DNA of 64,000 nucleotides from NCBI GenBank assembly GCA_040384665.1, contig JAZKIY010000012.1, positions 67,137 through 131,136 on the forward strand. The letters are read 5' to 3'. The position numbers and the translations under genes are program-made. This DNA is from PCRC01 sp040384665. Its GTDB lineage: Bacteria; Pseudomonadota; Gammaproteobacteria; Burkholderiales; Burkholderiaceae_C. Below the pieces are notes generated by a model. The model searched no databases. It was not told the DNA's origin and saw only the letters and a program-made list of their open reading frames with translations. Positions 45,932 through 53,738 of this stretch are shown here, in pieces (position 1 is the first letter of the stretch; every line of letters starts with the position of its first letter).

Positions 45932-46408
45932 TCAGACGTTCTGCGCGGCAATGCCCCAGCGGGCCAGCGCCGCGTCGTCGCTGACGCGGGCATCCACCCA
46001 GCGTGCGCCTTCGGGCGTGTCTTCTTTTTTCCAGAACGGGGCCTGGGTTTTCAGGTAATCCATCAGGAATTCACAGGCCTGGAAACTCTCGCCCCGGTGC
46101 GCGGAGGTGACGGCCACCAGCACGATCTGGTCCAGCGGCTGCAGCAGGCCCACGCGGTGGATCACGCGCGCGCCAAAAATGTCGAAGCGGCGCATCGCCT
46201 CGTCGATCATCGCCTCGATCGACTTCTCCGTCATGCCGGGGTAGTGCTCCAGTTCCATGGTGCGGACGTCGCTGCCTTCGTTGCGGTCGCGCACGGTGCC
46301 AATGAAGCTGCACACCGCACCCACCTGGCGGTTGGCCCGCCGCAAGGCCTCGATTTCGTCGGCGACATTGAAGTCGTGGGTCTGAATGGCGACACGGGCA
46401 ATGGTCAT
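45932..46408 (-). CDS. moaE: Molybdopterin synthase large subunit
   Basis: With MoaD it converts precursor Z (cPMP) to molybdopterin by sulfur transfer; 158 residues. VGAVCSFIGTVRDRNEG, MELEHYPGMTEKSIEAM, HRVGLLQPLDQIVLVAVTSAHRGESFQACEFLMDYLK and PFWKKE with its catalytic Lys are standard (each block quoted separately). It lies two bases after moaD and is the last gene of the moeA-moaD-moaE run. Confidence 0.95.
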   Translation of the reverse strand: MTIARVAIQTHDFNVADEIEALRRANRQVGAVCSFIGTVRDRNEGSDVRTMELEHYPGMTEKSIEAMIDEAMRRFDIFGARVIHRVGLLQPLDQIVLVAVTSAHRGESFQACEFLMDYLKTQAPFWKKEDTPEGARWVDARVSDDAALARWGIAAQNV

Positions 46409-46410
46409 GT

Positions 46411-46662
46411 TCAGCCCCCGGTAACGGGTGGGAAAAAAGCCACTTCGGCGCCGTCGGTCAGGGCCACCGACTCGGCGCTCATGACCTGGTTCAGCGCCAC
46501 ACGCACCGCCTTGCCACGCGCCAGGGCTTCGTCGTAGGCGCCACCGCGTGCGATCAGTTCGTCACGGAGCGCCTGCAGGGTGGTCGCAGCGGTGTCGACC
46601 GGTTCGGCGCCTTGCCCGATCAGCTCGCGGATGGACGCAAAGTATTTGACGGTGATTTTCAT
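46411..46662 (-). CDS. moaD: Molybdopterin synthase sulfur carrier subunit
   Basis: A ubiquitin-fold sulfur carrier of 83 residues. KYFASIRELIGQGAEPV opens the protein, and the C-terminal VAFFPPVTGG ends in the GlyGly tail that is thiocarboxylated by MoeB. It overlaps moeA by four bases (ATGA) and is followed at once by moaE. Confidence 0.94.
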   Translation of the reverse strand: MKITVKYFASIRELIGQGAEPVDTAATTLQALRDELIARGGAYDEALARGKAVRVALNQVMSAESVALTDGAEVAFFPPVTGG

Positions 46663-47933
46663 GACTGCAGTTCGGTGAACGGGATGTAACGCACCAGATC
46701 GCCCGGTGCAATCGCCTGGCCAGACGGGTTGTCCACCACGCCGTCGCCCCAGACGGCCGAAGTCAACACCCCCGAGCTCTGGTTGGCAAACAACTCCACG
46801 CCACCGGCCGCATTGCGCCGCACCCGCAGGAATTCACGGCGTTTGTCTGGGCGAGCCCAGGTGAAATCTGCCGGTAGCGCTATGGATTTGTGAGCAACTT
46901 CAGTCACACCCTGCAGCTTCAGCAGGAAGGGCCGCACCAGCAGCATGAAGGTGACAAAACTCGACACCGGGTTGCCTGGCAGGCCAATGAAGTGGGACGC
47001 GCCCGCACCTTCACCAATTCGGCCGTAAGCGAACGGCTTGCCCGGCTTCATGGCAATCTGCCACAGGTTGAGCTGGCCAAGCGACTGCACGGCGGGCTTG
47101 ATGTGGTCTTCTTCGCCCACCGACACGCCACCGCTGGTGAGGATCAGGTCGTGGTGCTGGCTGGCGTCGCGCAACGCGGCCACGGTGGCCTCCAGGCGGT
47201 CGGGCACGATGCCCATGTCGGTCACTTCGCAACCCAGCCGCAACAGCAAGGCGCGCAGGAAGAAGCGGTTGGAGTTGTAAATGGCGCCGGGTGGCATCTG
47301 CTCGGGCGGTACGTCGCCAGGCATCACCAGTTCGTCACCCGTGGAAAACAGCGCCACGCGTGGCCGGGCCACCACCTGAAGCTGGGCCAGGCCAATGCTG
47401 GCGGCCAGGCCGAGCGCGGCGGGCGTCAAGCGGATGCCCTGGGACAACACCACCGCGCCCTGGGTCACGTCTTCGCCCGCGCGGCGGATCCACTGGCCAG
47501 GTTGCGGCGACTGCTTCACCACGATGCGGGTGGTGCCGTCATCGCCCGTGGGCAACACCTCGCAGTCCTCTTGCATGACGATGGCATCGGCCCCGGTGGG
47601 CACGGGCGCACCGGTGAAGATGCGGGCAGCGGTGCCGGGCAACAGCGGCTGGCCCTGGCTGCCGGCCGGAATGCGCTGCGACACCACCAGGCTGTCGGCG
47701 GCGGCCACGTCGGCGCAGCGCAGTGCGTAGCCGTCCATCGAGCTGTTGTCCTGCGGTGGCACCTGCAAGGCCGACACCACGTCTTGCGCCAGAACACGGC
47801 CGTCGGCGTCGAAGGTGGACACCACCTCGCGCTTCGTCAGCGGCGTGGCAAAAGCCAGCAGCTCGGACAACGCGTTGTCGAGCGGTTTCAGCGGCGCGCG
47901 GGGTGCGGCGGCGGGTGGCGTGGCGGCGGTCAT
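46659..47933 (-). CDS. moeA: Molybdopterin molybdenumtransferase
   Basis: Inserts molybdate into adenylated molybdopterin; 424 residues. SMDGYALRCAD, RIFTGAPVPTGADAIVMQEDC, FSTGDELVMPG, LTSGGVSVGEEDH and FIGLPGNPVSSFVTFM are all MoeA hallmarks. It overlaps mobB upstream and moaD downstream by four bases each, so the Moco genes are translationally coupled. Confidence 0.95.
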   Translation of the reverse strand: MTAATPPAAAPRAPLKPLDNALSELLAFATPLTKREVVSTFDADGRVLAQDVVSALQVPPQDNSSMDGYALRCADVAAADSLVVSQRIPAGSQGQPLLPGTAARIFTGAPVPTGADAIVMQEDCEVLPTGDDGTTRIVVKQSPQPGQWIRRAGEDVTQGAVVLSQGIRLTPAALGLAASIGLAQLQVVARPRVALFSTGDELVMPGDVPPEQMPPGAIYNSNRFFLRALLLRLGCEVTDMGIVPDRLEATVAALRDASQHHDLILTSGGVSVGEEDHIKPAVQSLGQLNLWQIAMKPGKPFAYGRIGEGAGASHFIGLPGNPVSSFVTFMLLVRPFLLKLQGVTEVAHKSIALPADFTWARPDKRREFLRVRRNAAGGVELFANQSSGVLTSAVWGDGVVDNPSGQAIAPGDLVRYIPFTELQS

Positions 47934-48463
47934 GCGTACAACTCTTGTCGGTAATCGAAACGGTCCTGATTTTCCACCAGCCAGCCGGCCAGCGCATCGG
48001 GGTTGTTCAGGTCCAGCACCGGGCGCAGTGTGGCCTCGGGCAGCTGTGCAGGGGAGTCGGTGGCAATCGCCACAATGAAGTCGTCGTCCATGTAGCGCAC
48101 CGGCTGGCCCGAGCTGGCGCGCCAGACCTCGATCTTCAGCAGGTCGCTGGACTTGAAGCCCTCCACCAGCACCCAGTCCACACCGTCGTACAGTTCGGCA
48201 ATCAGGTGGTGGACAGACAGCTGTGCCGACTGCTCGAATTCCCGGACCAAGGCCAAACGCTGGTCAGAGGCAACGACCACTTCAAAAGCACCGGCTTCGC
48301 GGTGGCGCCGCGTGTCTTTGCCGGCGTGGTCAATGTCAAAGCTGTGGTGCGCGTGTTTGACCACCGACACCCGCAGGCCCCGCAGCTTGAGCTGCGGGAT
48401 CAGCGCCTCGACCAGCGTGGTTTTGCCTGAACCGGAGTAGCCCGCAAAACCGACGACTTTCAC
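47930..48463 (-). CDS. mobB: Molybdopterin-guanine dinucleotide biosynthesis adapter protein
   Basis: A P-loop GTP-binding protein of 177 residues thought to assist MobA in making MGD. GYSGSGKTTLVEALIPQL is the Walker A region; KHAHHSFDIDHAGKDTRRHREAGA and VDWVLVEGFKSSDLLKIEVWR are MobB signatures. The start is GTG 48463 with GGGCAGG upstream; no ATG fits. It lies 10 bases after thrC and overlaps moeA by four bases, linking threonine and molybdenum genes in one transcript. Confidence 0.92.
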   Translation of the reverse strand: MKVVGFAGYSGSGKTTLVEALIPQLKLRGLRVSVVKHAHHSFDIDHAGKDTRRHREAGAFEVVVASDQRLALVREFEQSAQLSVHHLIAELYDGVDWVLVEGFKSSDLLKIEVWRASSGQPVRYMDDDFIVAIATDSPAQLPEATLRPVLDLNNPDALAGWLVENQDRFDYRQELYA

Positions 48464-48473
48464 GCCTGCCCTT

Positions 48474-49889
48474 TCATGGGCAGTGCGCAGCGATGTAGGC
48501 CTGGACCTGGGCCACGTCAGAAGGCATGACCTGCACCCGTTTGGGCAAGGCCTCGATGCCTTCAAATTTGGCAGGGCGGTCGGGCTCGCGGCCCAGCGCT
48601 TCGACAATGGTGGCGGCAAACTTGATCGGCAAGGCGGTTTCCAGAACCACCATGGGCGTGCCCGACTGCAGGTGCTCGCGCGCGACCTTCAGGCCATCGG
48701 CGGTGTGGGTGTCGACCATCGCGCCAAAACGTGCAAAGGTGTCGCGGATGGTGTCCAGCCGGTTGGCGTGGGTGCTCTTGCCGCTGACGAAGCCGTAGCG
48801 CGTGGCGGCCTGGGCAAAAGCAGGGTCGGCGTGCAGGTCAAACCGCCCCTGCGCCGACAGCTGCGCACCGAACAAATCGCGCACGCGGTGGGCATCGCGT
48901 CCCAGCAAATCGAACACGAAGCGCTCGAAGTTGGAGGCCTTGGAAATGTCCATCGACGGGCTGGAGGTTTCGTGTGTGTCGGTGCTGCCTCGCACGCGGT
49001 ACACGCCGGTGCGGAAGAACTCGTCGAGCACGTCGTTCTCATTGGTGGCAACCACCAGCTGGGCGATCGGCAGGCCCATCATGCGCGCCACATGGCCGGC
49101 ACAGACGTTGCCAAAGTTGCCCGACGGAACAGTGAACGACACCTTCTCGGTGTTCGACTTGGTCGCCTGAAAATAGCCGGCAAAGTAATAAACCACCTGG
49201 GCCATCAGACGGGCCCAGTTGATCGAGTTGACGGTGCCGATCTTGTAGCGGCGCTTGAATTCCAGGTCGTTCGACACCGCCTTGACGATGTCCTGGCAGT
49301 CGTCGAACACACCAACGATCGCGATGTTGTGGATGTTCTCGTCTTGCAGGCTGAACATCTGCGCCTGCTGGAACGGGCTCATGCGGCCGTGCGGCGAGGT
49401 CATGAACACCCGCACGCCCTGCTTGCCGCGCATCGCGTACTCGGCGGCACTGCCGGTGTCGCCCGAGGTGGCGCCGAGGATGTTGAGTTCTTCGCCTCGG
49501 CGCGCCAGTTCGTACTCGAACAGGTTACCGAGCAGCTGCATCGCCATGTCCTTGAAGGCCAGCGTCGGGCCGTTGGACAAGGCTTCGAGGTACAGCCCCT
49601 CTTCGAGTTGCTTGAGTGGCACGATGGCCGCCGTGCCGAACACCGCCTCGGTGTAGGTCTTGCGGCACAACGCGCGCAGGTCGTCGGCCGGGATGTCGTC
49701 GATGTACAGCGACAGCACCTCAAAAGCCAGGTCGGCGTACGGCAGGCCGCGCCAGCGTGCCAACGTGGCGTCATCCACCTGCGGGTAAAACTCGGGCAAG
49801 TACAGGCCGCCGTCGGGCGCCAGGCCCTCGAGCAGGATTTCGCAAAAACGGCGGCGGTCCGGGTGGCCGCGGGTGCTCAGGTACTTCAC
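48474..49889 (-). CDS. thrC: Threonine synthase
   Basis: A PLP enzyme converting O-phosphohomoserine to threonine; 471 residues, of the longer class II type. MKYLSTRG at the start and GPTLAFKDMAMQLLG with the PLP lysine, then LGATSGDTGSAAEYA for the phosphate loop, define it. It overlaps hom by four bases, forming a hom-thrC unit. Confidence 0.95.
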   Translation of the reverse strand: MKYLSTRGHPDRRRFCEILLEGLAPDGGLYLPEFYPQVDDATLARWRGLPYADLAFEVLSLYIDDIPADDLRALCRKTYTEAVFGTAAIVPLKQLEEGLYLEALSNGPTLAFKDMAMQLLGNLFEYELARRGEELNILGATSGDTGSAAEYAMRGKQGVRVFMTSPHGRMSPFQQAQMFSLQDENIHNIAIVGVFDDCQDIVKAVSNDLEFKRRYKIGTVNSINWARLMAQVVYYFAGYFQATKSNTEKVSFTVPSGNFGNVCAGHVARMMGLPIAQLVVATNENDVLDEFFRTGVYRVRGSTDTHETSSPSMDISKASNFERFVFDLLGRDAHRVRDLFGAQLSAQGRFDLHADPAFAQAATRYGFVSGKSTHANRLDTIRDTFARFGAMVDTHTADGLKVAREHLQSGTPMVVLETALPIKFAATIVEALGREPDRPAKFEGIEALPKRVQVMPSDVAQVQAYIAAHCP

Positions 49890-51208
49890 GCCAGCTCTTC
49901 CTTGCGGATGCGGGTGATGGCGGCCAGCACGGTGGGCAGGCCCTGCATTTCCGCAATGGCTTCGTTCATCGTGCCTTCACGGGTGTCGTGGGTCAGGATG
50001 ATGACGTCGGTTTGTGTCGAGCCTTCACCGCCGACTTCGTCCGCTTCGCGCTGCAACACCGCGTCGATGCTGATGCCGGCGTCGGCCAGGATGCCGGTCA
50101 CGCGCGCCAGCACGCCAGCCTGGTCGGCCACGCGCAGGCGCAGGTAGTAACTGGTCACCACCTCGCTCATCGGCAGCACTGGCAGGTCACTCATGGCATC
50201 GGGCTGGAAAGCCAGGTGTGGCACGCGCTGGGCCGCGTCGGCCGTGTGCAGGCGGGTGATGTCCACCAAGTCGGCAATCACCGCACTGGCCGTAGGCTCG
50301 CTACCTGCGCCTTTGCCGTAGTACAGCGTGGTGCCAACGGCATCGCCATGCACCATCACCGCGTTCATCGCACCTTCGACATTGGCGATCAGGCGCTTGG
50401 CCGGCACCAGGCTGGGGTGCACGCGGAGCTCAATGCCATTTGGTCGGCGTTTGGCAATGCCCAGCAGCTTGATGCGGTAGCCGAGCTGTTCGGCGTACTG
50501 AATATCTTGCGCGCCGAGCTGGGTGATGCCTTCCACATAAGCTTTGTCGAACTGCACCGGAATGCCAAAGGCAATCGCGCTCATCAGCGTGGCCTTGTGG
50601 GCCGCGTCCACGCCTTCGATGTCGAAGGTCGGGTCGGCTTCGGCATAGCCCAGGCGCTGCGCCTCCTTCAGCACCACAGAAAAGTCCAGCCCCTTGTCGC
50701 GCATTTCGGAGAGGATGAAGTTGGTGGTGCCGTTGATGATGCCAGCCACCCACTGGATGCTGTTGGCGGTCAGGCCTTCGCGCAGCGCCTTGATGATGGG
50801 GATGCCGCCGGCCACGGCCGCTTCAAACGCGACCATCACGCCCTTGCGGTGGGCCGCTGCAAAAATCTCGGTGCCATGCACCGCCAGCAAGGCCTTGTTG
50901 GCGGTGACCACGTGTTTGCCAGCCTCGATCGCCTCCAGCACCAGCGCCTTGGCGATGCCGTAGCCACCAATCAGTTCGACCACGATGTCGATGTCCGGGT
51001 TGGCAATCACCGCGCGGGCGTCGTTCACCACCGCCACGCCGGGGCCGACCAGGCTTTGCGCCCGGGCCACGTCAAGGTCGGCCACCATGGTGACCTCAAT
51101 GCCACGTCCAGCACGGCGCTGGATTTCTTGCTGGTTGCGCCGCAGAACGTTGTAGGTGCCACTGCCAACGGTACCGATGCCGAGCAGGCCAACTTGGATA
51201 GATTTCAT
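49886..51208 (-). CDS. hom: Homoserine dehydrogenase
   Basis: Reduces aspartate semialdehyde to homoserine with NAD(P)H; 440 residues. The Rossmann motif is GLLGIGTVGSGTYNVL; the catalytic region is GIINGTTNFILSEM. A C-terminal ACT domain (SYYLRLRVADQAGVLARVTG) should bind threonine for feedback control. There is no aspartokinase fusion. A dispersed repeat occupies the 45-base gap upstream. Confidence 0.96.
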   Translation of the reverse strand: MKSIQVGLLGIGTVGSGTYNVLRRNQQEIQRRAGRGIEVTMVADLDVARAQSLVGPGVAVVNDARAVIANPDIDIVVELIGGYGIAKALVLEAIEAGKHVVTANKALLAVHGTEIFAAAHRKGVMVAFEAAVAGGIPIIKALREGLTANSIQWVAGIINGTTNFILSEMRDKGLDFSVVLKEAQRLGYAEADPTFDIEGVDAAHKATLMSAIAFGIPVQFDKAYVEGITQLGAQDIQYAEQLGYRIKLLGIAKRRPNGIELRVHPSLVPAKRLIANVEGAMNAVMVHGDAVGTTLYYGKGAGSEPTASAVIADLVDITRLHTADAAQRVPHLAFQPDAMSDLPVLPMSEVVTSYYLRLRVADQAGVLARVTGILADAGISIDAVLQREADEVGGEGSTQTDVIILTHDTREGTMNEAIAEMQGLPTVLAAITRIRKEELA

Positions 51209-51280
51209 ATATTTTTTATGTCAAATCGGGCTTTAGCCCTAGTCAAACCTGAATCAGGCGCTACGCTTTCGATAGCTTTC
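51209..51280 (-). repeat. Dispersed repeat, copy E (hom/alaA junction)
   Basis: On the minus strand: GAAAGCTATCGAAAGCGTAG, then GGTTTGACTAGGGCTAAAGC, then CCGATTTGACATAAAAAAT. It spans the gap between alaA and hom, and its first part encodes the last residues of the alaA product (ESYRKRSA). It is more diverged than copies B to D. Confidence 0.5.
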
Positions 51281-52477
51281 AAGGAACCGCGCAATGCGCT
51301 GGATGGCTTCGCGCAGATCGTCTTCATGCGGCAGGAAGACGATGCGGAAGTGGTCGGGGTCGGGCCAGTTGAAGCCTGTGCCCTGCACCAGCATCACCCG
51401 TGTTTCCTGCAGCAGTTCCAGAAAGAACTGCTGGTCGTCCTTGATGGGGTACATCTTCGGGTCGAGCTTGGGAAACATGTACAGCGCAGCGCTGGGCTTG
51501 ACGCAGGTCACACCCGGAATGGCGGTGATCAGTTCATAGGCCAGGTCACGCTGGCGGCGCAGTCTGCCGCCTTCGTTCACCAGGTCGTTGATGCTCTGGT
51601 AACCGCCCAGCGCGGTTTGTATGGCCCACTGCCCTGGCACGTTGGCGCACAGCCGCATGTTGGAGAGCATGTTCAGGCCCTCGATGTAGTCGCGGGCGTA
51701 TTTCTTCTCGCCCGACACCACCAGCCAGCCGGCGCGGTAACCGCACGAACGGTAGCTCTTGGACAGCGAGTTGAAGGTCAGCGTCAGCACATCGTCACTC
51801 AGGGAACCGATGGCGGTGTGCTTCACGCCGTCGTACAGCACCTTGTCGTACACCTCGTCGGCCAGGATCACCAGGCCGTTCTCGCGGGCGATCTGCACAA
51901 TGCCTTTGAGCAACTCGTCCGAGTACAGCACGCCGGTCGGGTTGTTCGGGTTGATGACCACAATGCCCTTGGTGCGCGGCGTGACCTTGGCGCGGATGTC
52001 GTCCAGGTCGGGCATCCAGCCATTGGCTTCGTCGCAGGTGTAGTGCACCGGCGTACCGCCCGACAGGCTGGCTGCGGCCGTCCACAGCGGGTAGTCGGGG
52101 GCCGGCAGCAGCAGCTCGTCGCCGGCATCGAGGAGGCCGTTGGTGGCCATCACGATCAGCTCACTCGCGCCGTTGCCCAGGTAGATGTCGTCCAGCGTCA
52201 CCCCCTTGATACCCTGCTGCTGGGTGTAGTGCATCACCGCCTTGCGCGCGCCGAAGATGCCTTTGCTGTCCGAGTAACCAGCCGAGTTCGGCAGGTTGCG
52301 GATCATGTCCTGCTGGATTTCTTCGGGCGAGTCAAAACCGAACACCGCCAGGTTGCCGATGTTGAGCTTGATGATCTTCTGGCCGTCCTCCTCCATCTGA
52401 CGTGCGCGGTCCATGATGGGGCCGCGGATGTCGTAGCAGACGTTGGCCAGCTTGGCGGATTTCTGAATGGTCTTCAA
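51254..52477 (-). CDS. alaA: Alanine aminotransferase (AlaA/YfbQ type)
   Basis: A glutamate-pyruvate class PLP aminotransferase of 407 residues. KLANVCYDIRGPIMDRARQM and LNIGNLAVFGFDSPEE are typical of AlaA. NPNNPTGVLYS binds PLP, and the Schiff-base Lys is in FNSLSKSYRSCGYRAGW. The last codons derive from a dispersed repeat. It lies upstream of hom on the same strand and may be co-transcribed with the threonine genes. E. coli AlaA would be the closest known function. Confidence 0.9.
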   Translation of the reverse strand: MKTIQKSAKLANVCYDIRGPIMDRARQMEEDGQKIIKLNIGNLAVFGFDSPEEIQQDMIRNLPNSAGYSDSKGIFGARKAVMHYTQQQGIKGVTLDDIYLGNGASELIVMATNGLLDAGDELLLPAPDYPLWTAAASLSGGTPVHYTCDEANGWMPDLDDIRAKVTPRTKGIVVINPNNPTGVLYSDELLKGIVQIARENGLVILADEVYDKVLYDGVKHTAIGSLSDDVLTLTFNSLSKSYRSCGYRAGWLVVSGEKKYARDYIEGLNMLSNMRLCANVPGQWAIQTALGGYQSINDLVNEGGRLRRQRDLAYELITAIPGVTCVKPSAALYMFPKLDPKMYPIKDDQQFFLELLQETRVMLVQGTGFNWPDPDHFRIVFLPHEDDLREAIQRIARFLESYRKRSA

Positions 52478-52577
52478 TGTCCCTCCGGGGGCGTTTGGCA
52501 GAGGCGAAACCTATAATTTGACCACAGTTCTGCCCTGTCCCGGTGCAGGGCCACAGGAATCCAAGCCTACACGCACC

Positions 52578-52955
52578 ATGAAGTTGCAGCCCGACAAATC
52601 CGACGTTCAAACCATCGCCGCCTACGGGCCTGACTGGGTGGGCGTGAACGGTGAAAAAATCACCCACAGCGTTCTGGTGGGGTCACGCGGCCAGTTGATC
52701 GACTGGCAATGCAATGGCTTTGACGCACTGACCGAAGAGCACTTTGCACAACTGGCCGGGCTGGGCGCGGAACTGGTGATTTTCGGCAGCGGCCGCAAGC
52801 TGCGCTTCCCCCCCCCGGCGTGGCTGAGAGGGCTGATGGGCCAACGTGTCGGTCTGGAAACCATGGACACGCAAGCCGCCTGCCGCACTTACAACATTCT
52901 CGCTGGCGAGGGCCGCAATGTCATTGCTGCGTTGGTGCTTGAACCTTCGCAATAA
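52578..52955 (+). CDS. Mth938-like domain protein (DUF498)
   Basis: A small protein of 125 residues: MKLQPDKSDVQTIAAYGPDW, ITHSVLVGSRGQLIDW, ELVIFGSGRKLRFP, and ETMDTQAACRTYNILAGEGRNVIAAL. This is the Mth938 domain shared with mammalian AAMDC and the mitochondrial assembly factor NDUFAF3; the bacterial role is unknown. A perfect TATAAT lies at 52512-52517, upstream of ATG 52578. It is divergent from alaA. Confidence 0.85.
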   Translation: MKLQPDKSDVQTIAAYGPDWVGVNGEKITHSVLVGSRGQLIDWQCNGFDALTEEHFAQLAGLGAELVIFGSGRKLRFPPPAWLRGLMGQRVGLETMDTQAACRTYNILAGEGRNVIAALVLEPSQ

Positions 52956-53049
52956 GAGTGAATACCGTTTCGGGGTAAAATCGAGGGTTGCAGGACAGCT
53001 GTCACAGCCGCTCCAATGCCCTCACCCTGTCACGAGAGACTAGTACCCT

Positions 53050-53529
53050 ATGGCGATCGTTGTCAACAAGCCCATTCCAGAATTTGAAGCCAACGCCACC
53101 AGTGGCGTCAAGGTGTCCAACCAGACACACCTCGGCAAAGTGGTGGTGCTGTACTTCTACCCCAAAGACAACACCCCTGGTTGCACCACCGAGGCCATGC
53201 AGTTTCGGGACAAATACAAAGACTTCGTCAAAGCCGGCGCCACCGTGTTCGGCGTGTCACGCGACAACATGAAATCGCACGACGATTTCAAAGCCAAGCT
53301 GGAACTCCCGTTCGAGCTGATCGCCGACACAGAAGAAAAAATGTGCCACATGTTTGGCGTGGTCAAAAACAAGATCATGTACGGCAAAAAGGTCAAGGGC
53401 ATTGAACGGAGCACCTTCCTGATCGCTCCCGACGGCACCCTCGCCGAAGAGTGGCGCGGCCTGAAAGTACCCGGCCATGTGGACGACGTCCTCAAGGCTG
53501 TCAAGGCGCTGAAAAAAGCCACTGCCTGA
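53050..53529 (+). CDS. bcp: Thiol peroxidase Bcp/PrxQ
   Basis: A peroxiredoxin of 159 residues reducing hydrogen and organic peroxides. The peroxidatic Cys is in KDNTPGCTTEAMQFRD. The usual resolving Cys five residues later (CxxxxC in E. coli Bcp) is Met here, though a third-site Cys is kept in EEKMCHMFGV. It may therefore work as a 1-Cys enzyme or pair with the distal Cys. A TAAAAT box lies at about 52974, ahead of the start. Possible sRNA and terminator follow. Confidence 0.92.
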   Translation: MAIVVNKPIPEFEANATSGVKVSNQTHLGKVVVLYFYPKDNTPGCTTEAMQFRDKYKDFVKAGATVFGVSRDNMKSHDDFKAKLELPFELIADTEEKMCHMFGVVKNKIMYGKKVKGIERSTFLIAPDGTLAEEWRGLKVPGHVDDVLKAVKALKKATA

Positions 53530-53601
53530 CACACCGTCCTGGCAATGCGCGCGCGTGCGCATTGTTGCCGCAACGCCAGGGAACACGCGGTGCGCCTCAT
53601 G

Positions 53602-53678
53602 CATAATGAATTCATGCATTGGAGTGCGACACCCTGTTCCCCGCCACGAGCCGCCCTGGTCACCAGGCGGCTTTTTTT
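53602..53678 (+). ncRNA. Candidate small RNA between bcp and phoH
   Basis: A CATAAT -10-like box (53602-53607) is followed by about 70 bases without an ORF and then by a strong hairpin with T7. The stretch around the -10 is a near-palindrome (ATGCATAATGAATTCATGCAT without the centre). The RNA would run from about 53614 to 53678. A convincing -35 box is missing, so it may only be the 3' end of the bcp transcript. Confidence 0.3.
53649..53678 (+). terminator. Intrinsic terminator downstream of bcp
   Basis: AGCCGC-C-CTGG, loop TCA, CCAG-GCGGCT, followed by seven T. The stem has 10 pairs with one bulged C. It lies 120 bases after bcp and 60 bases before phoH. Confidence 0.85.
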
Positions 53679-53738
53679 ATGGCTGTGAACATCAGCGTTT
53701 GCCTCTTCCCTCAACGCCTACCCTGATCGCCAGACCGT

